Source: Ceratobasidium sp. AG-K (Eukaryota > Basidiomycota > Agaricomycetes > Cantharellales > Ceratobasidiaceae). Taken from it: a DNA stretch of 64,000 bases. Below, one piece after another: positions 45,665 through 57,707 of this stretch (its first letter is position 1; the number at the start of each line of letters is the position of its first letter). The notes under the pieces are model-generated. The model saw only the letters and a program-made list of their open reading frames with translations. It was not told where the DNA came from and did not search any database. A program made the position numbers and the translations under genes. The stretch lies in NCBI GenBank assembly GCA_037039685.1, contig JAWNGF010000001.1, forward strand, positions 1,922,001 to 1,986,000, written 5' to 3'.

Positions 45665-48006
45665 TTAGACGCCGAGTCTGAAACATGTGATCAGTTGCGT
45701 CCATCGGCGATGATAGATGAGCGTACCGGCGTTTGCTATTCTCGTATACAACGTAGGATATCGACACGGCCGGGACCACCTGCTAGAAGATTAGACGTGC
45801 TTCTCGATATGTGTTTAAACTCGCCTTGGCAAGTGTAGGAAGTAGACCCTTGTAAAAGCCCCGCCATCCTTCTTTCTTCATCGTTTTTCTGGCTACATCC
45901 ATGATACCATCGTACTTTTGGGGGTGGCCGGATGAACCAGAGGCTTGTAATCGTGTCCGTACGAGGTTCAGGGGGTAAACCGAAGTGGCCCCGACAGAAC
46001 CGGAGATGCTGCCGAATGCAAGGAGAGCGAGTACGCCAGGCTCGGATATCCCTGTCGAACGAACATAGGCTAGCTTGAGAGCCTCGAACGTGGACATGTC
46101 GATGGCTAACCAACGTTTAAGGGTCATCCTCATTTGTCTCGGGCTCAATACTCACCGGAATATGGGAACACTCCCACCAATCCAATCTAGTGGTGTTTCA
46201 GCTGTGGCTGCAGGAATGAAGGTTTAGACCTTGCGTACTGTCAAACCTCGATAGAATGCTCGCATCCCTCCGAGAGCCCACAATCGTTTGATCGCCGGTA
46301 GGACTGGTTGCCTTCCTCCAGTTGTACTCATCATTTGTGTCTTGAGGGTTTCAATTGGGTATATTGCTGGTTGCATTGATCAAGACGACGATCAGAGCGC
46401 GGGAAGCTTTACTTACACAACTGACTCGTAATGCCTCCCATCCCACCAGAGATGAACCGACTGGTGCCACTGATGTCTCGCGAATCCTCAACCTTGTCGA
46501 CGTAACGAGCGAAAAATCGCTTCGAGGACTCGTACGAAAGGAATTTGATCGCACTTTCCTAGGGCCTGATCAGCGTTTTAGTTTAGTGATCGGCTCTAAA
46601 CTTACCGGAAAGATCTTGATGATGTTGAGCCCGTTTCCAACCCAAAATGCCGCCAGTCCACCCTCTGCGTACAAGTGGGCAACAGCTTGGCCTAGAACGC
46701 GAGCACTACCGGTGGTTGCCTTGGTCATGCGTCCCGAGCCTGGTGCCGCTGCCTGCTTAATGTTGTCCACCAAATCCGGTTGGCGGGTAATGAGGAAAAC
46801 CTTCAGGCGATCAAAAGGAGCTGTAGCAGTCCTCGATACTATGCCAATATGAGTCTCATACTCGGAGAAAGAATTCCAACTCACCAGCACCAGCGATGCC
46901 TCCAGCAAGAAGGAACTTTAGTGCTTGCTCTCCTCCTAACCAACTTTGTTGAGGCTCATCCATTTCTTGATCCGCCTCGGGCTCGAACTCTGAAACCTTT
47001 CCTTCTTGAACATCTAGTGAAGGCGGAGGGAAATCAACGCGTTCTGCAGGTGGGGGCTCTGGCAGGACGAGAGGGTGGGAGTGCCGAATCGTTGGCTTTG
47101 TCGGAGGGGGACGATCCTCGGCGATAAACTAACGTCGCCTGGTTCTTTCAGAATACTATATGTTAAACAAGGAGCCAATGACATGTACCTTCCATATTGA
47201 CACGAGCAGCTCCGCGACCATCATCACCCAGAAACTTCTTGACCTACAATCCAAGTAAGGTAATTGTGGTTCCCGAGATAAGATAACAGACCTTGTAGAA
47301 TTGATATATTTCCCTCGTTGAAGCCTTTCTGGGAAGTAGGAGCAAAAAGTCCCGAAATTCTGGAAATGTGATCCGTCGAGAATGCGGTGAATCGGCCAGA
47401 GCAGCCATGAAATCAGCCAAGTTGTCTGGTCCAACTCCAAGCCGGCTTTGGACAGCGCATCGCTTAGCTCCGTTGCATCAAGATGCCCATTTCCGTCCAA
47501 ATCAAGCTCATCGTGGAATATCGTCCAGAGCTCTTGGATGAAGGATCTCAGGCAATGGTAGCAAGCGTTGGATAGTTCAACATACCAGCTTCCTTGGCGT
47601 TAGCATAGGCCCTGAATCCATTCCAATCTACTTCCAACGCATGCGGATCTCCCTCTCGCATTGATGAAGGGTCGCGACACCTGCCCAACAGCTCTGCGTC
47701 GTACATCTTTCTGAGCTGTGCAGCGCGTTCGGGCGTGAGCTCGTCCACATGGGTGAGTGCAACCGGCATCACTATCCTAGTCCCATCATGCTGGGCGTGA
47801 CTGGTCGGGGGTAATTGTTCCCACAACCTCTTTAGTCTCCGCTCTCTGTCTTTTCCTTCTGCTGAACGGTAATCTTCGAGTCGGGGTGGGATAGCGTAGG
47901 GGCTCGGGTCACTCTTGAGTCGAGGAATAAACGGCCTGTCAGCAGTTCCATTTAATGTGGCCTCGAATAGGGCGCTCCCATTCGACGGCAGACTATTTCT
48001 GCTCAT
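45665..48006 (-). CDS. Calcium-regulated mitochondrial carrier (SCaMC/ATP-Mg-Pi type)
   Basis: Inner-mitochondrial-membrane solute carrier with an N-terminal calcium-binding part. It starts MSRNSLPSNGSALFEATLNG at 48006. A canonical EF-hand loop DLDGNGHLDATEL lies near 47470. TFPEFRDFLLLLPRKASTRE follows, as in SCaMC proteins. The carrier domain has the P-x-[DE]-x-x-[KR] signatures: APFDRLKVFLITRQ, YPIETLKTQMM and YPLNLVRTRLQASGSSGHPQ. Each is followed by a G-rich W/F-R-G stretch (GLAAFWVGNGLNIIKIFP, GMRAFYRGLTVGLVGVFPYS, GWRGFYKGLLPTLAKVVP). The final exon gives SKRRLGV with stop complement of 45665-45667. By family it exchanges Mg-ATP for phosphate under cytosolic Ca2+ control. Only one clear EF loop was seen, fewer than the four of animal SCaMC. 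Confidence 0.9.
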
Positions 48007-48115
48007 AAAAAGATAAGGAAAAGGGAGCGAGAGTGATAGTCGGGTCTGGAATGGTAAATCCCAGGCGCTGATGCGGACCCACGTGATTTACCTCCAATCC
48101 CACTCAACTATTGCC

Positions 48116-49183
48116 ATGTCTCTCATCCGCTATACTCCGCCAAGACCCAACGACGATAGAGCAGTAGTATGGTGAGAATTAAATTAATATATCTCCTCGG
48201 TTACTCTGGTTTATTGTTTGTGTAGGTTTGATATAGACAACACATTGTATCCACCCAACGAGCAGATTGTATCACTGATCCAAGGAAAGATCTACAGTAC
48301 GCTTCTTAGCTTGTAGAGTAATGAATGGTTTCCTAATAAGTGAACCCATTAGAATACTTCTTAGACTTGAATCTTGAGCCCGAAGAGGCCAAAGCTTTGC
48401 ACCGAAGATACTATACCGAATACGGTGAGTCAACTTTGGTACGATGGGAGGCGGGGTCTGACCAAAAATTATGTTAGGCTTGTCCGTTAGAGGACTAATC
48501 AAGCATCACGATGTTGGTACGCGAAGTTTCCTTGTTTCTTCGGACTCAACTAACGCGATTTCAGACCCGTTGGACTTTGACGCCAAGTGTGATGGGTCTC
48601 TCCCATTGGAGGAGCTTCTTGCTCCAGATCCTGCTATTCGGAAGCTACTGGAAGACATTGACCCCTCCAAGGCGCGCATCTGGGCACTCACAAATGCGTA
48701 CAAAACAGTGAGCCACAAGTCCTCTGGCACTGCTAGGCATTCCTACTTACTATTCGGCTAAGCATGCAGAGCGGGTCTTGAAAATACTACAACTAGATGA
48801 CCTATTTGAGGGCCTTGTATACTGCGACTATGGTGCCAAGGACTTTGCCTGCAAGCCCGAACGCGGGTTCTACGACCAGGTTTGTTTATTGGTATTTACC
48901 GCGTTGGTGCTGACTCGATCATTGTCCTCAGGCGCTCGAATTCGCACAAACCACCGCCGAGAAATCCTATTTTGTAGATGATAACTTTGGGAACGTTCGC
49001 GGAGCGAAATGGGCTCATTGCGCATTTTTGTACGACGCCGCGTTAGATGCCAAAGCCCTTGCCGGAACAGGAGCAGGTGGCGGGGTGGGTAACCTCGGTG
49101 AGCTCAAACAGGGAGATGGCGTTATTGTTATCCACAAGCTAGAGGACTTGAGAAAGGCTTGGCGAGAAGTGTTCAAGAGCTGA
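48116..49183 (+). CDS. HAD-family pyrimidine/suppressor 5'-nucleotidase (SDT1/PHM8-like)
   Basis: HAD-superfamily phosphatase of the Sdt1/Phm8 type (pyrimidine nucleotidase / lysophosphatidate or nucleotide monophosphatase). Several short exons yield a frame beginning MSLIRYTPPRPNDDRAVVWF at 48116. HAD motif I is VVWFDIDNTLYPPNEQI (D-x-D-N-T). Motif II is RIWALTNAYKTHAERVLKIL (T-N). Motif III is the Lys in DFACKPERGFYDQ. Motif IV is KSYFVDDNFGNVRGAKW (DD). YYTEYGLSVRGLI and HHDVDPLDFD are diagnostic for the Sdt1 group. It ends RKAWREVFKS. It is divergent from the carrier gene with only 109 bp between start codons. Confidence 0.9.
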
Positions 49184-49709
49184 GTGGTGCAATGGTGATA
49201 ATTCCTATCAATAAGAATTTCAATTTATGAATTGTGATCACTGCGACTAAACCAAGGCGACATACGGATAGCCTTGCCAGGATTCTGCATCCATTGTAAT
49301 GCATTCGACCTAAGATATCATTGGTAGCCACATTGACTTGAGCTATTACAGTAGTGTGCCCTCGCATCATTAGCTGGATGCTCAGGTCATATATGCGCCA
49401 ATCGCGCCAAGCGTTCAAAGTTGCGTGCGGTCCCACGTCAACTTACAACGCCCAAGCAAACTTATCCACATTGATTTCCCGCTCACCCGTTATGCTATTC
49501 CCCAAAGGAGAGACAAGCTAACACCCTGAATACATACCCGGAGTTGAGGAAAATATGGTTGCATTCCAGTAGGCCATTATTCAATTCCAATTGTTTTGGG
49601 TTTAGATTGAACTATTGACACGGAGTGGATATACATGTACTGGGCAATGCCCGCTCATAAATGCCATGGGTATTTCGCACGATTAGAGTATACTTCAAGC
49701 TTAAGTGCT
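49184..49709. other. Convergent 3' flanks
   Basis: About 525 bp between convergent genes. No coding similarity, repeat or RNA gene was recognised. Confidence 0.4.
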
Positions 49710-51362
49710 CTAAAACAGAACAAGCGATAGCAGGTCTCCTCCCTCGCTCGCTTCGCATACAACTCCGTCGAATGCAAGCAATTGGGTGGTAGCGTTAGGA
49801 AGAGTAATTAACTCATGGTGAGGAAGGTCCGCAGTTCGCTCGAGTTGCATCGAGGGTTGTGCGGAATGCTTTGTTGCGCCTAGGTTGAGTTGTGCTTTCA
49901 GTATATCAATCTGTATGGGAGCAATTAGGTTTTTGATACAATGCGTACACGGAGATCACGCTTACGGTCTCGTCGAACGTCACGGTATTGTCATTGCTAC
50001 GATTAGGCACCTCGGAACGGACTTCAAAGGAGGTACGAGCTGGTTGTACTTGCTCAGCGTCGTGTCTCTTCTTTTTTTTCTTCCCTGTTTGTTTTGGTGC
50101 TGGAACATTGGATTCTGGTGCAGGCGATGACGATGGTGTAGCCTCAGGGGTTGGGACCGATAGAGTGGCATCTGAAGGGTTCAATACGATCTCCCATGGA
50201 CAGCGTTTGTAGCGTTGAAACAGAGGCGATCCTGGCTATGTAGACTGATTAAGTGGCTGATAAATAAGCCAAGAGAGCAACACAAACATACCACGTTGGT
50301 GTGTACAATTATCTTGCGTACGCGATGAGTCTTGCCTGATATTAAGAAGTCTAGACCATGTTGAAAATAATTGTAGAAATCTAAGGCATATGGTTTGCAC
50401 GGAGGAAACGGATTGATGTTAGTTCAAACCTACAGCTTTCCTCATCATCCTGCGCGGTTGCGTGAATCGCCATCCGGTCATCCTCTGGGATTGCAAAGCA
50501 TTAAGCATAAAGTTGTAGATATATAACAAAGCACACCTTTATAATGTGTTAACACTGGCGGCCCGAGGTCGCAAGTTAGATCTTCTGCTGTCGTGATGCC
50601 TAACCGGACGTGGACAGGCGGTTCGTTTGACTCCGGAGTATAAAAATGTAGATAGATCCCATCGTGAAGCTAGATATGAGGGCGTTGGTCTGATAAATGT
50701 GCGTTAATGAGCAACTGACCTTGATGATGGCCTTCTTTACGTCTCCATACATCACGGAATTCGGAGCAAGCTCGTCGGCATCCTCCTTCTGCTCATGTTC
50801 AGATTGCTCGCTTCGCTGTGTTACGACCACACGTTTGACCTCTGCATTTCCTTCTGCCGTATTAGCATTACTGCTGGCTGGCATACCATGCGTATCTTCT
50901 TCAAACGAGAACCAAACACCAGGGTAATTCATACTTTCGCCCTTGTACGTTGGCCCCATCATACGTTGCACGGCAGTACGCCGTAGCACAACATCAGGAC
51001 CCGATAAAACCTCGTTCTTGTAGCTTAGTACCAGTGGCGGATGGGAGGCGGGATCTCGGCGTAGAGACAGCGAAATGGTATGAAGTCGCTGGGTAAGTGA
51101 GGTGAATCGTAAATGTAGATGAGGGCGAAGGTGAAGGATTATGGGAGATTCAACGGGCTTTGATGCGTCAAAGTTCACAGAAACAGAAGGGAACGTTGGA
51201 GGGGATGGTTGGCGGAGGAAGGCGACAACATCAAATAGCGACGCGCCTAGGATATGATGAGCGTCTAACTTGGAGGTCTGCATGAGAGTACAAAGACATA
51301 CCAAGTTCAAACGGCCCAATTCCAGAACCTGGTCGCAGGTCTAGGTCCAGAGTGTTGACCAT
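49710..51362 (-). CDS. PHAF1 / UPF0183 family protein (phagophore assembly factor-like)
   Basis: Homologue of UPF0183 (human PHAF1/C16orf70), which with BCAS3 associates with the phagophore in autophagy. Short first exon MVNTLDLDLRPGSGIGPFEL at 51362. After an intron come GASLFDVVAFLRQPSPPTFP (the G-x-x-L-x-x-V-x-x-[IL]-[LR] helix of the family), PIILHLRPHLHLRFTSLTQR and LSYKNEVLSG. Then TAVQRMMGPTYKGESMNYPG and VWFSFEED correspond to the conserved 'FG.THPG.Y....F.FRGLSFSF' region. The C-terminal half has NYFQHGLDFLISGKTHRVRK, IIVHTNV and FQRYKRCPWEI, matching the conserved 'NYF..G.D.L.D..TH.VKK.VLHTN.PG...F..Y.RC.F.I' core. A Ser/Pro and Lys-rich insertion follows. It ends at the TAG complement of 49710-49712. 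Confidence 0.85.
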
Positions 51363-51761
51363 CGCAGGACGTAAGGAGTACTGGTCTGACACTCAAATGT
51401 AGCCGCAGTGGTTTGGGTGGCAAAACGTACAGCCGCAATAGCCCCTGTTTATCTGTTGGCCCCCGATGTTTAAGTGTACAAGCTCAAGGCAAGCTTCAAG
51501 CTTCCAATTATAGACCAGAGCTATCTCTGATAGAGGACTTAACGGCGAAGGGAGTCAGGTGGAGGTCAACGCTTCTGATGTGTCCTAATTCGGACTGGCG
51601 CTTGCCTCAGGGTTCTGGCTCGGTGTCGATGACCAACCTCCGATGATGACGCGCACGTCGCCGGCACCGTCCACACGATACAAAATGCCAGTCACACACC
51701 TTTGAACCCACGCACTCTTTCCTACTACCACCTCGCCGGCACATTATTATCTTGATTCAAC
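51363..51761. promoter_or_regulatory. Divergent upstream region (PHAF1-like / ABC1-like kinase)
   Basis: A 399 bp region between two start codons. No TATA box is evident. The short open frame 51413-51646 has no recognisable similarity. Confidence 0.35.
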
Positions 51762-54246
51762 ATGTTAAATGCCGCTCGATATCGTAACTGGGTGGGGCCC
51801 AAATGGCCGCGTTTGGGTCGAACTTACGCTGCTGCCTCACCAATTTCGAGACCCCGATCGGGGGCGACGAAACTACTTCTAGGAGCTGGCACAGTCGGAG
51901 CTGTTGGATATTATTACGATAGTGAATACCAAGCTAGCGCCATCAGGTGAGTATCACATTTAATGTCACACTACCGGCTCACAACGAGGTCTCCCACCCT
52001 AGACGCTCGCTAAGGACATTATGGACGGGGTGAGTGGGTACACTCCATTCCAAATACTATAAACTCAGATTGCTGTAGAGTGATTGTGACGCTAGATTGT
52101 AAGTTGTCATGTGCCCCAGGGCGTCGAAGCACTCACGCTCGCACTAGATAAATGGAACTTCAACCCAAACAACTTGGATGGTATCAACGTATTGCATGAG
52201 CGTGTGGCTCGGAGGCTTCATGATTGTATTGTAAAGAACGGGTAAGTAAGCATATTGAGCGACAAACCAACCCTAACGCACGAGTTGTACAGTGGTTTGT
52301 ACATCAAGGTAGGCGCATTTGGGTACTGAACCTGGCATCGACCGACTCGTAATTCTCAGGTTGGGCAAGTTATTGGCGTCCAAGCAGCTATCCTTCCGGC
52401 GCCATGTATGTATGCCCTAATCTAGCAGATTGATATGGTCTCAACCGGGCATATAGATCGTGAAGCGTTCAGCACAATATTTGATCAAGCACCTAGTGAA
52501 GACTTTTCACTTGTCAAAAAGGTAATATCCTGGTTTCAACCCGGTACCCATGCTGAACCGATACTACCTGTAGACGATTGAAAGTTCTCTGGGAGCCCCC
52601 ATCTCTGAGTTATTCGATTCATTTGAGACAGAACCTGTTGCATCAGCGTCCATTGCCCAAGTTCATAAAGCCGTATTAAATGGGAAGCAAGTTGCTGTCA
52701 AGGTTCAAAAGTCTGCCATCCCTCAGCAGGTACGTGCACTCAGTATATTCTACGAGCATTTTGCCTTACGATTAACGCCGGAATAGGTCGAATGGGATTT
52801 ATTCTCATACAGAACAGTGCTTAAAATGGCAGAAATGTTTTTCGGCATTCCTATTGCGTTTGTGGCTTCATGTTAGTCCATTACAACTCTACAATCCACC
52901 CTTGGATTATACTAATCCTACTAATAGATGTTAGTGGTCAGATGCGGCAAGAAACAGACTTTCTCCGTGAAGCTCGCAATGCGACGCGGGCATCTGAGGA
53001 CATTGAAAGCGAACCAAAGTTACGAGGAAGGGTGGTTGTTCCGAAGGTATACTGGGAGCGTACTGGGGACAAAGTAATGACCGCAGAGTGGTGAGCTTAG
53101 TATCCTGTGCGGCCCATTAAGCATTGCTGAATGGACCATGAAGGATCGAAGGTGCTTGCCGCATAACCGATGCCGCATCTCAACGCAAGTGGGGGTTTGA
53201 TCCCAAGATTGCAATGGATACCTTATTGGATACATACGGTGCTCAAATGTTTGTCTTTGGTTTCTTTCATGCGGATCCTCATCCCGGGAATGGTAAGCGC
53301 ATCCCTTCCTGTAGAACGTTTCGAGGAGCTGAGTATATGCGCATTTCAGTCCTTGTCAGACCAAACCCTGACAATCCAAAGATCCCTCAGGTTGTTCTAA
53401 TTGATCATGGATGTAAGGAAACGTATCCTTTAGCTTTTGAATTATGCGCTCATGTGAGTACCAGTGTATATTGAACTTCCCGAAAAGTTCAGGAACGAAT
53501 ACTCAACTCTATGGAGAAGTTTGTTCGTTGGCGATCTGGAGAGTATTGAGGTAAGCGATCTAGTAATTGCCGATGATACTAATAACTTAGCTCCTGGAAA
53601 ACCAATAGAATATCGCAGAGGCGTGGGGTATCCGGAGGGGTAACACGAATCTGTTTTCGAGTGCTATCCTGATGAGGCCGTATCGCGCGAGAAAAGAGCC
53701 CAGTCAAGCTGATATTTCAAACGAACCTACCGACCTGTACGCTCAGCAACTGTACGTAGTTTGGTCTGGCCACAAAGTATCCACTCTAATCGAATACCAG
53801 GGTACTGAAGGAGAAGCTCAAGAACTTTTTGGAGTTCCAAGATCTTATTCCTCGGGTGAGTCATTCAAGGGTATATCATGAACATGCACTAAATGTACAC
53901 ACAGGAGCTGCTCTTTGTTGGCCGGGCCCAGCGTATGATCCAAGCTAACAACCAGACTCTTGGGAGCCCTTCGAATCGACTGAATATAACTGCGAAATGG
54001 GCCGCAGCCGGCTATGCATTGAACATACCCCCAGTGTCAGCCGGCATGTCGGACTCGCTCCATTCGTTGGTTTCGCTGGTGGTCTTCCGCCTGGCACTCT
54101 CGATTATAGATCTTGGATTTTGGTTCACGCGTATTCGACAGTGGTTGTACGGTCCATCGTGGGGCTTCGAGGACGTCTTAGATAAACAGTTTAGAGACAT
54201 GGCTCGCAGCGAGCTTGGCGTGGAGATAGGGGACGACGGTAGGTAG
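51762..54246 (+). CDS. ABC1/ADCK (UbiB-type) atypical kinase, mitochondrial, Mcp2/ADCK1-like
   Basis: Mitochondrial atypical kinase-like ATPase. N-terminal basic leader ([20 protein letters not shown]) and a hydrophobic segment ([17 protein letters not shown]) suit inner-membrane targeting. UbiB hallmarks follow across many short exons: [19 protein letters not shown] (K-x-G-Q motif), [20 protein letters not shown] (Ala-rich loop) with AVKVQKS (Lys), [16 protein letters not shown] (E-x-D-[FY]-x-x-E-[AL]-x-N), [12 protein letters not shown] (catalytic loop) and VVLIDHG (DFG equivalent). The sequence resembles yeast Mcp2 and animal ADCK1 more than Coq8. Mcp2 suppresses defects in ERMES contact sites and lipid homeostasis. 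The start is the first ATG of the frame and the stop is at 54244-54246. Confidence 0.9.
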
Positions 54247-54640
54247 ACTTGGTGTCTTGCTTTACGTCTTTGGAGCTAATCTCATTGGACGCGATAGCTT
54301 TCAATGGTTGAACCCGTTGTTGTATTTAGTAACAGGAGCTAATTCCATCTATTATCGGACATTGAGGATACCTTCTTGGACCGAGTTTCGTCGGCGTATC
54401 CTGAACAAAAAAGTAGATCAGAGGATTGGTGATGAACGTGTGGGGCGCAACGAATGGCGTGCTTTGTGCGTGTCGATGCCCCAATGATTTTCGGATGGAT
54501 TCTGCGCGATGAAAATATTCAACGTACGATTCAGCTGATGGGATTGCGGCCGATAAAGCAGGCCCCACGTGATCACGCTCTATATAAATTTGAACGCGCT
54601 CTGCGGAGTTCTACGCATACCCTCTACCTCTGCCGCAAAA
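54247..54640. other. Intergenic region containing the MET6 promoter
   Basis: About 395 bp between two plus-strand genes. The first 240 bp contain an uninterrupted but family-less 77-codon frame (54257-54487), probably 3' UTR. The last 80 bp carry the promoter elements listed separately. Confidence 0.45.
54566..54587 (+). promoter_or_regulatory. E-box CACGTGA (Cbf1-type) and TATA box upstream of MET6
   Basis: CACGTGA begins at 54566, followed 9 bp later by TATATAA at 54581-54587, about 55 bp before the MET6 start at 54641. In yeast CACGTG is the Cbf1/Met4 site of sulfur-amino-acid genes. Its tight placement just before the TATA box of a methionine synthase gene suggests sulfur-responsive control, as inference. 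Confidence 0.55.
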
Positions 54641-57213
54641 ATGGTTGTTACTTCCAGCGTTCTTGGTTTCCCCCGCATTGGTTTGTCCGTCCTTTGCGTC
54701 GATGGATCCATGGCTGACTTGCCACAGGTGCCAACCGTGAGGTTAAAAAGGCCGTCGAGGCCTACTGGGCTGGCAAACTCTCTGCCGAAGAGCTCCAGAA
54801 GGCTGCCGCGGACGTCCGCAAGACCTCCTGGACCTCTGTCAAGGGCCACGGTGTGACCTATGTGCCCAGGTGCGCGTTTCTGTCTCGCGTCGCGTCGCAT
54901 ACACGCGCTGACCCTGATCTTCAGTGGCGAGTTCTCGCTCTATGATCATGTTCTCGACCACTCGGCCGCGTTCAACGTGATTCCCCCGCGTTACCAGGGC
55001 CAAGGGCTCTCCGATCTCGATGTCTTCTTCGCCATGGGTCGCGGTCGCCAGGCCGATGGTGTCGATGTGCCCGCCTCTGAGATGAAGAAATGGTATTTGT
55101 CATTTCCTTTTCGAGCTAAATGCGTTACATCTCATCACGTTACGTCTAGGTTTGACTCGAACTACCACTTTGTCGTTCCCGAGTTCTCCGAGTCTACCGA
55201 CATCAAGCTCAAGTACAACAAGGCTCTCGCCGAGTACAAGGAGGCCAAGGCCGTTGGTGTCGAGACCCGTCCCGTCGTCCTCGGCCCTCTGTCTTTCATC
55301 CTCCTTGGAAAGAACGGCAAGGAGGCCAAGTCCGGCTTTGAGCCAATCTCTCTCTTGCCCAAGCTCCTTCCCGTCTATGAGCAGATCCTCTCCGAGCTCA
55401 AGGCTGCGGGTGCCGAGTGGGTCCAAGTCGATGAGCCTGTACTAGTTCTCGATTCCGCCGAGAAGTACGCCAACGAATTTGCTACTGCTTACGAGGCTCT
55501 CTCCAAGACTGGCATCAAGATCCTGTTGACAACCTACTTTGGTCGCCTCGACTCCAACCTCAAGTTTGTTGCCAAGCTCCCAGTTGCCGGTCTGCACATC
55601 GATCTCGACCGTGCGCCTGCTCAGCTCGACGAGGTCATCGCGGCCATCAAGGACACCTCGATCGTTCTCTCGCTCGGCGTGGTTTCTGGACGCAACATCT
55701 GGAAGAATGACTTTGAGGCTTCTATCAAGCTCGGCAAGAAGGCGGTCGAGGCTCTCGGCGACGATCGCGTGATTGTCGCCACCTCGTCCTCGCTCCTCCA
55801 CACCCCGGTTACCCTGGCCAGCGAGAAGAAACTCACCGAAGAGCAGCGCGACTGGTTCTCTTTCGCGCTCGAGAAGGCCCACGAGGTTGCCACCATTGCT
55901 GCCGTCCTCTCTGGCTCCCAGGATAGCGCTGTTTCCTCTGCTCTTGAGGCTAACCGCACGTCGATTAAGAAGCGCCGCGACTTTGAGAGCACCTCGGACG
56001 ATGCCGTTCGCAAGCGTGTTGCCGCCATTACCCCCGACGACCTCAACCGCAAGAGCCCCTTCCCTACTCGCTGGGAGGCCCAGAAGAAGCACCTGGCCCT
56101 TCCCAAGTTCCCCACCACCACCATTGGTTCCTTCCCTCAGACCAAGGAGATCCGCAGTGCCCGTGCCAATCTCACTAAGGGAACTATCACCCAGGAGCAA
56201 TACGAGGAATTCATCAAGAAGGAGATCCAGGAGGTCGTTGCCTTCCAAGAGGAAGTTGGCCTCGACCTCTTGGTCCACGGCGAGCCCGAGCGTAACGACA
56301 TGGTCCAGTACTTTGGCGAGCATTTCAACGGATTCGTCTTTACCCAGAACGGCTGGGTTCAGAGCTACGGATCTCGGTTAGTTTCTCCGTATGGACACGA
56401 TTGATCTGATTGACTAACATCGACGCCCAGCTACGTCCGCCCCCCTATTATCGTTTCGGATGTCAGCCGTCCCGGCCCCATCACCGTCAAGTGGTCGAGC
56501 TACGCCCAGAGCATCACCAAGAAGCCCATGAAGGGCATGCTCACCGGCCCCGTTACCATCCTCAACTGGTCGTTCCCTCGCGCCGATGTCTCTCGTGAGC
56601 TCCAGTCCAAGCAGCTCGCCCTTGCTCTCCGCGACGAGGTTATCGATCTCGAGAAGGCCGGTATCCACGCTATTCAGGTCGACGAGCCGGCTATCCGCGA
56701 GGGTGTAAGTTATTATAATATTACAGTCCTGGAAACTCAAATACTAATATTGATTAACTATAGCTCCCTCTCCGTCGCGTCGACTGGGATGCCTACCTCC
56801 AGTGGGCCGTCGACTCGTTCAAGCTTGCCACTGCTGGTGTCCGCGACGAGACCCAAACCCACTCGCACTTCTGCTACTCCGACTTCAACGACATCTTCCC
56901 GTCCATCCAGCGCCTCGACGCCGACGTCATTTCCGTCGAAGCCTCGAAGAGCGACCTCAAGCTTCTCAGCGCCTTCAAGCAGTTCGGCTACTCGAACGAG
57001 ATCGGCCCCGGTGTCTATGACATCCACTCGCCCCGTGTTCCCAGCGAGCAGGAGATCAAGGACCGCATTTCCGAGTTCCTCTCCCTCATCAAGCCTGAGC
57101 TGCTGTTTGTCAACCCCGATTGCGGCTTGAAGACCCGCGGCTGGGCGGAGACCAAGGCTTCGCTCCAGAACCTCGTCGCTGCCGCCCGCTGGGCCCGTGA
57201 GCAGAACGCTTAA
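54641..57213 (+). CDS. MET6: 5-Methyltetrahydropteroyltriglutamate-homocysteine methyltransferase (cobalamin-independent methionine synthase)
   Basis: Cytosolic enzyme transferring a methyl group from methyl-tetrahydrofolate polyglutamate to homocysteine (EC 2.1.1.14). The first exon is [14 protein letters not shown], with the Gly codon split by an intron; then [20 protein letters not shown]. Further introns follow at 54871-54924, 55095-55149, 56375-56429 and 56705-56762. Landmarks are [65 protein letters not shown] and [13 protein letters not shown] (Zn His and Cys), then the final Zn Cys in [16 protein letters not shown]. Both halves of the duplicated barrel are complete, about 765 residues. 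Strong codon bias toward C-ending codons and an E-box/TATA promoter imply high expression. Confidence 0.97.
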
Positions 57214-57707
57214 GTGCATTTCTGGTCGCTTCAACAGCGGCAGGAACCTGCGCTCCAGTGACTGCTTTAATTTATTTGCTGGGTGGGCGCTGTCGCCCTG
57301 AGGAAGGGGACTCGTTTACCCTTGCGTCTCCATCGTGAATCTTCTTGTTATCGCCATCGTTCTGAATCTCGCCCATGTTTGCATTGTATGATTAGCGCAA
57401 TCGCTGGATCTCAACATCCAGTAAAAAAAATCAATTGACATTGAACTTTGTAATTGCGTGAGGTTTGAATGGACGGGTTGTTGTCGATGCACCGGGTTTA
57501 AACTCGGTCTACTTCAGGATCATGATGATATTCTATACGTTTGTATACCCGCACAGCACATACAAGACCGTACTCGGGCAGAACCATGAGGGAATTTCAA
57601 TGCATCTCGCCATCTTTTCACACGATCATTGGCAAATTTAGTCTTGACACACTCCATTAAGGCCTAGAATCTTGTATTTAGCCAGCAACCCCAATCAGAG
57701 AGACGCT
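57214..57707. other. Convergent 3' flanks (MET6 / YjbQ)
   Basis: About 495 bp between convergent stop codons. An A-run (57422-57430) near the MET6 side may mark its 3' end. No gene is seen. Confidence 0.4.

Noticed and set aside
55442..56323. Long minus-strand open frame (293 codons) inside MET6
   Set aside because: It lies wholly opposite the strongly biased MET6 coding exon; Leu/Glu/Gly-rich antisense frames are expected from C-ending codon bias.
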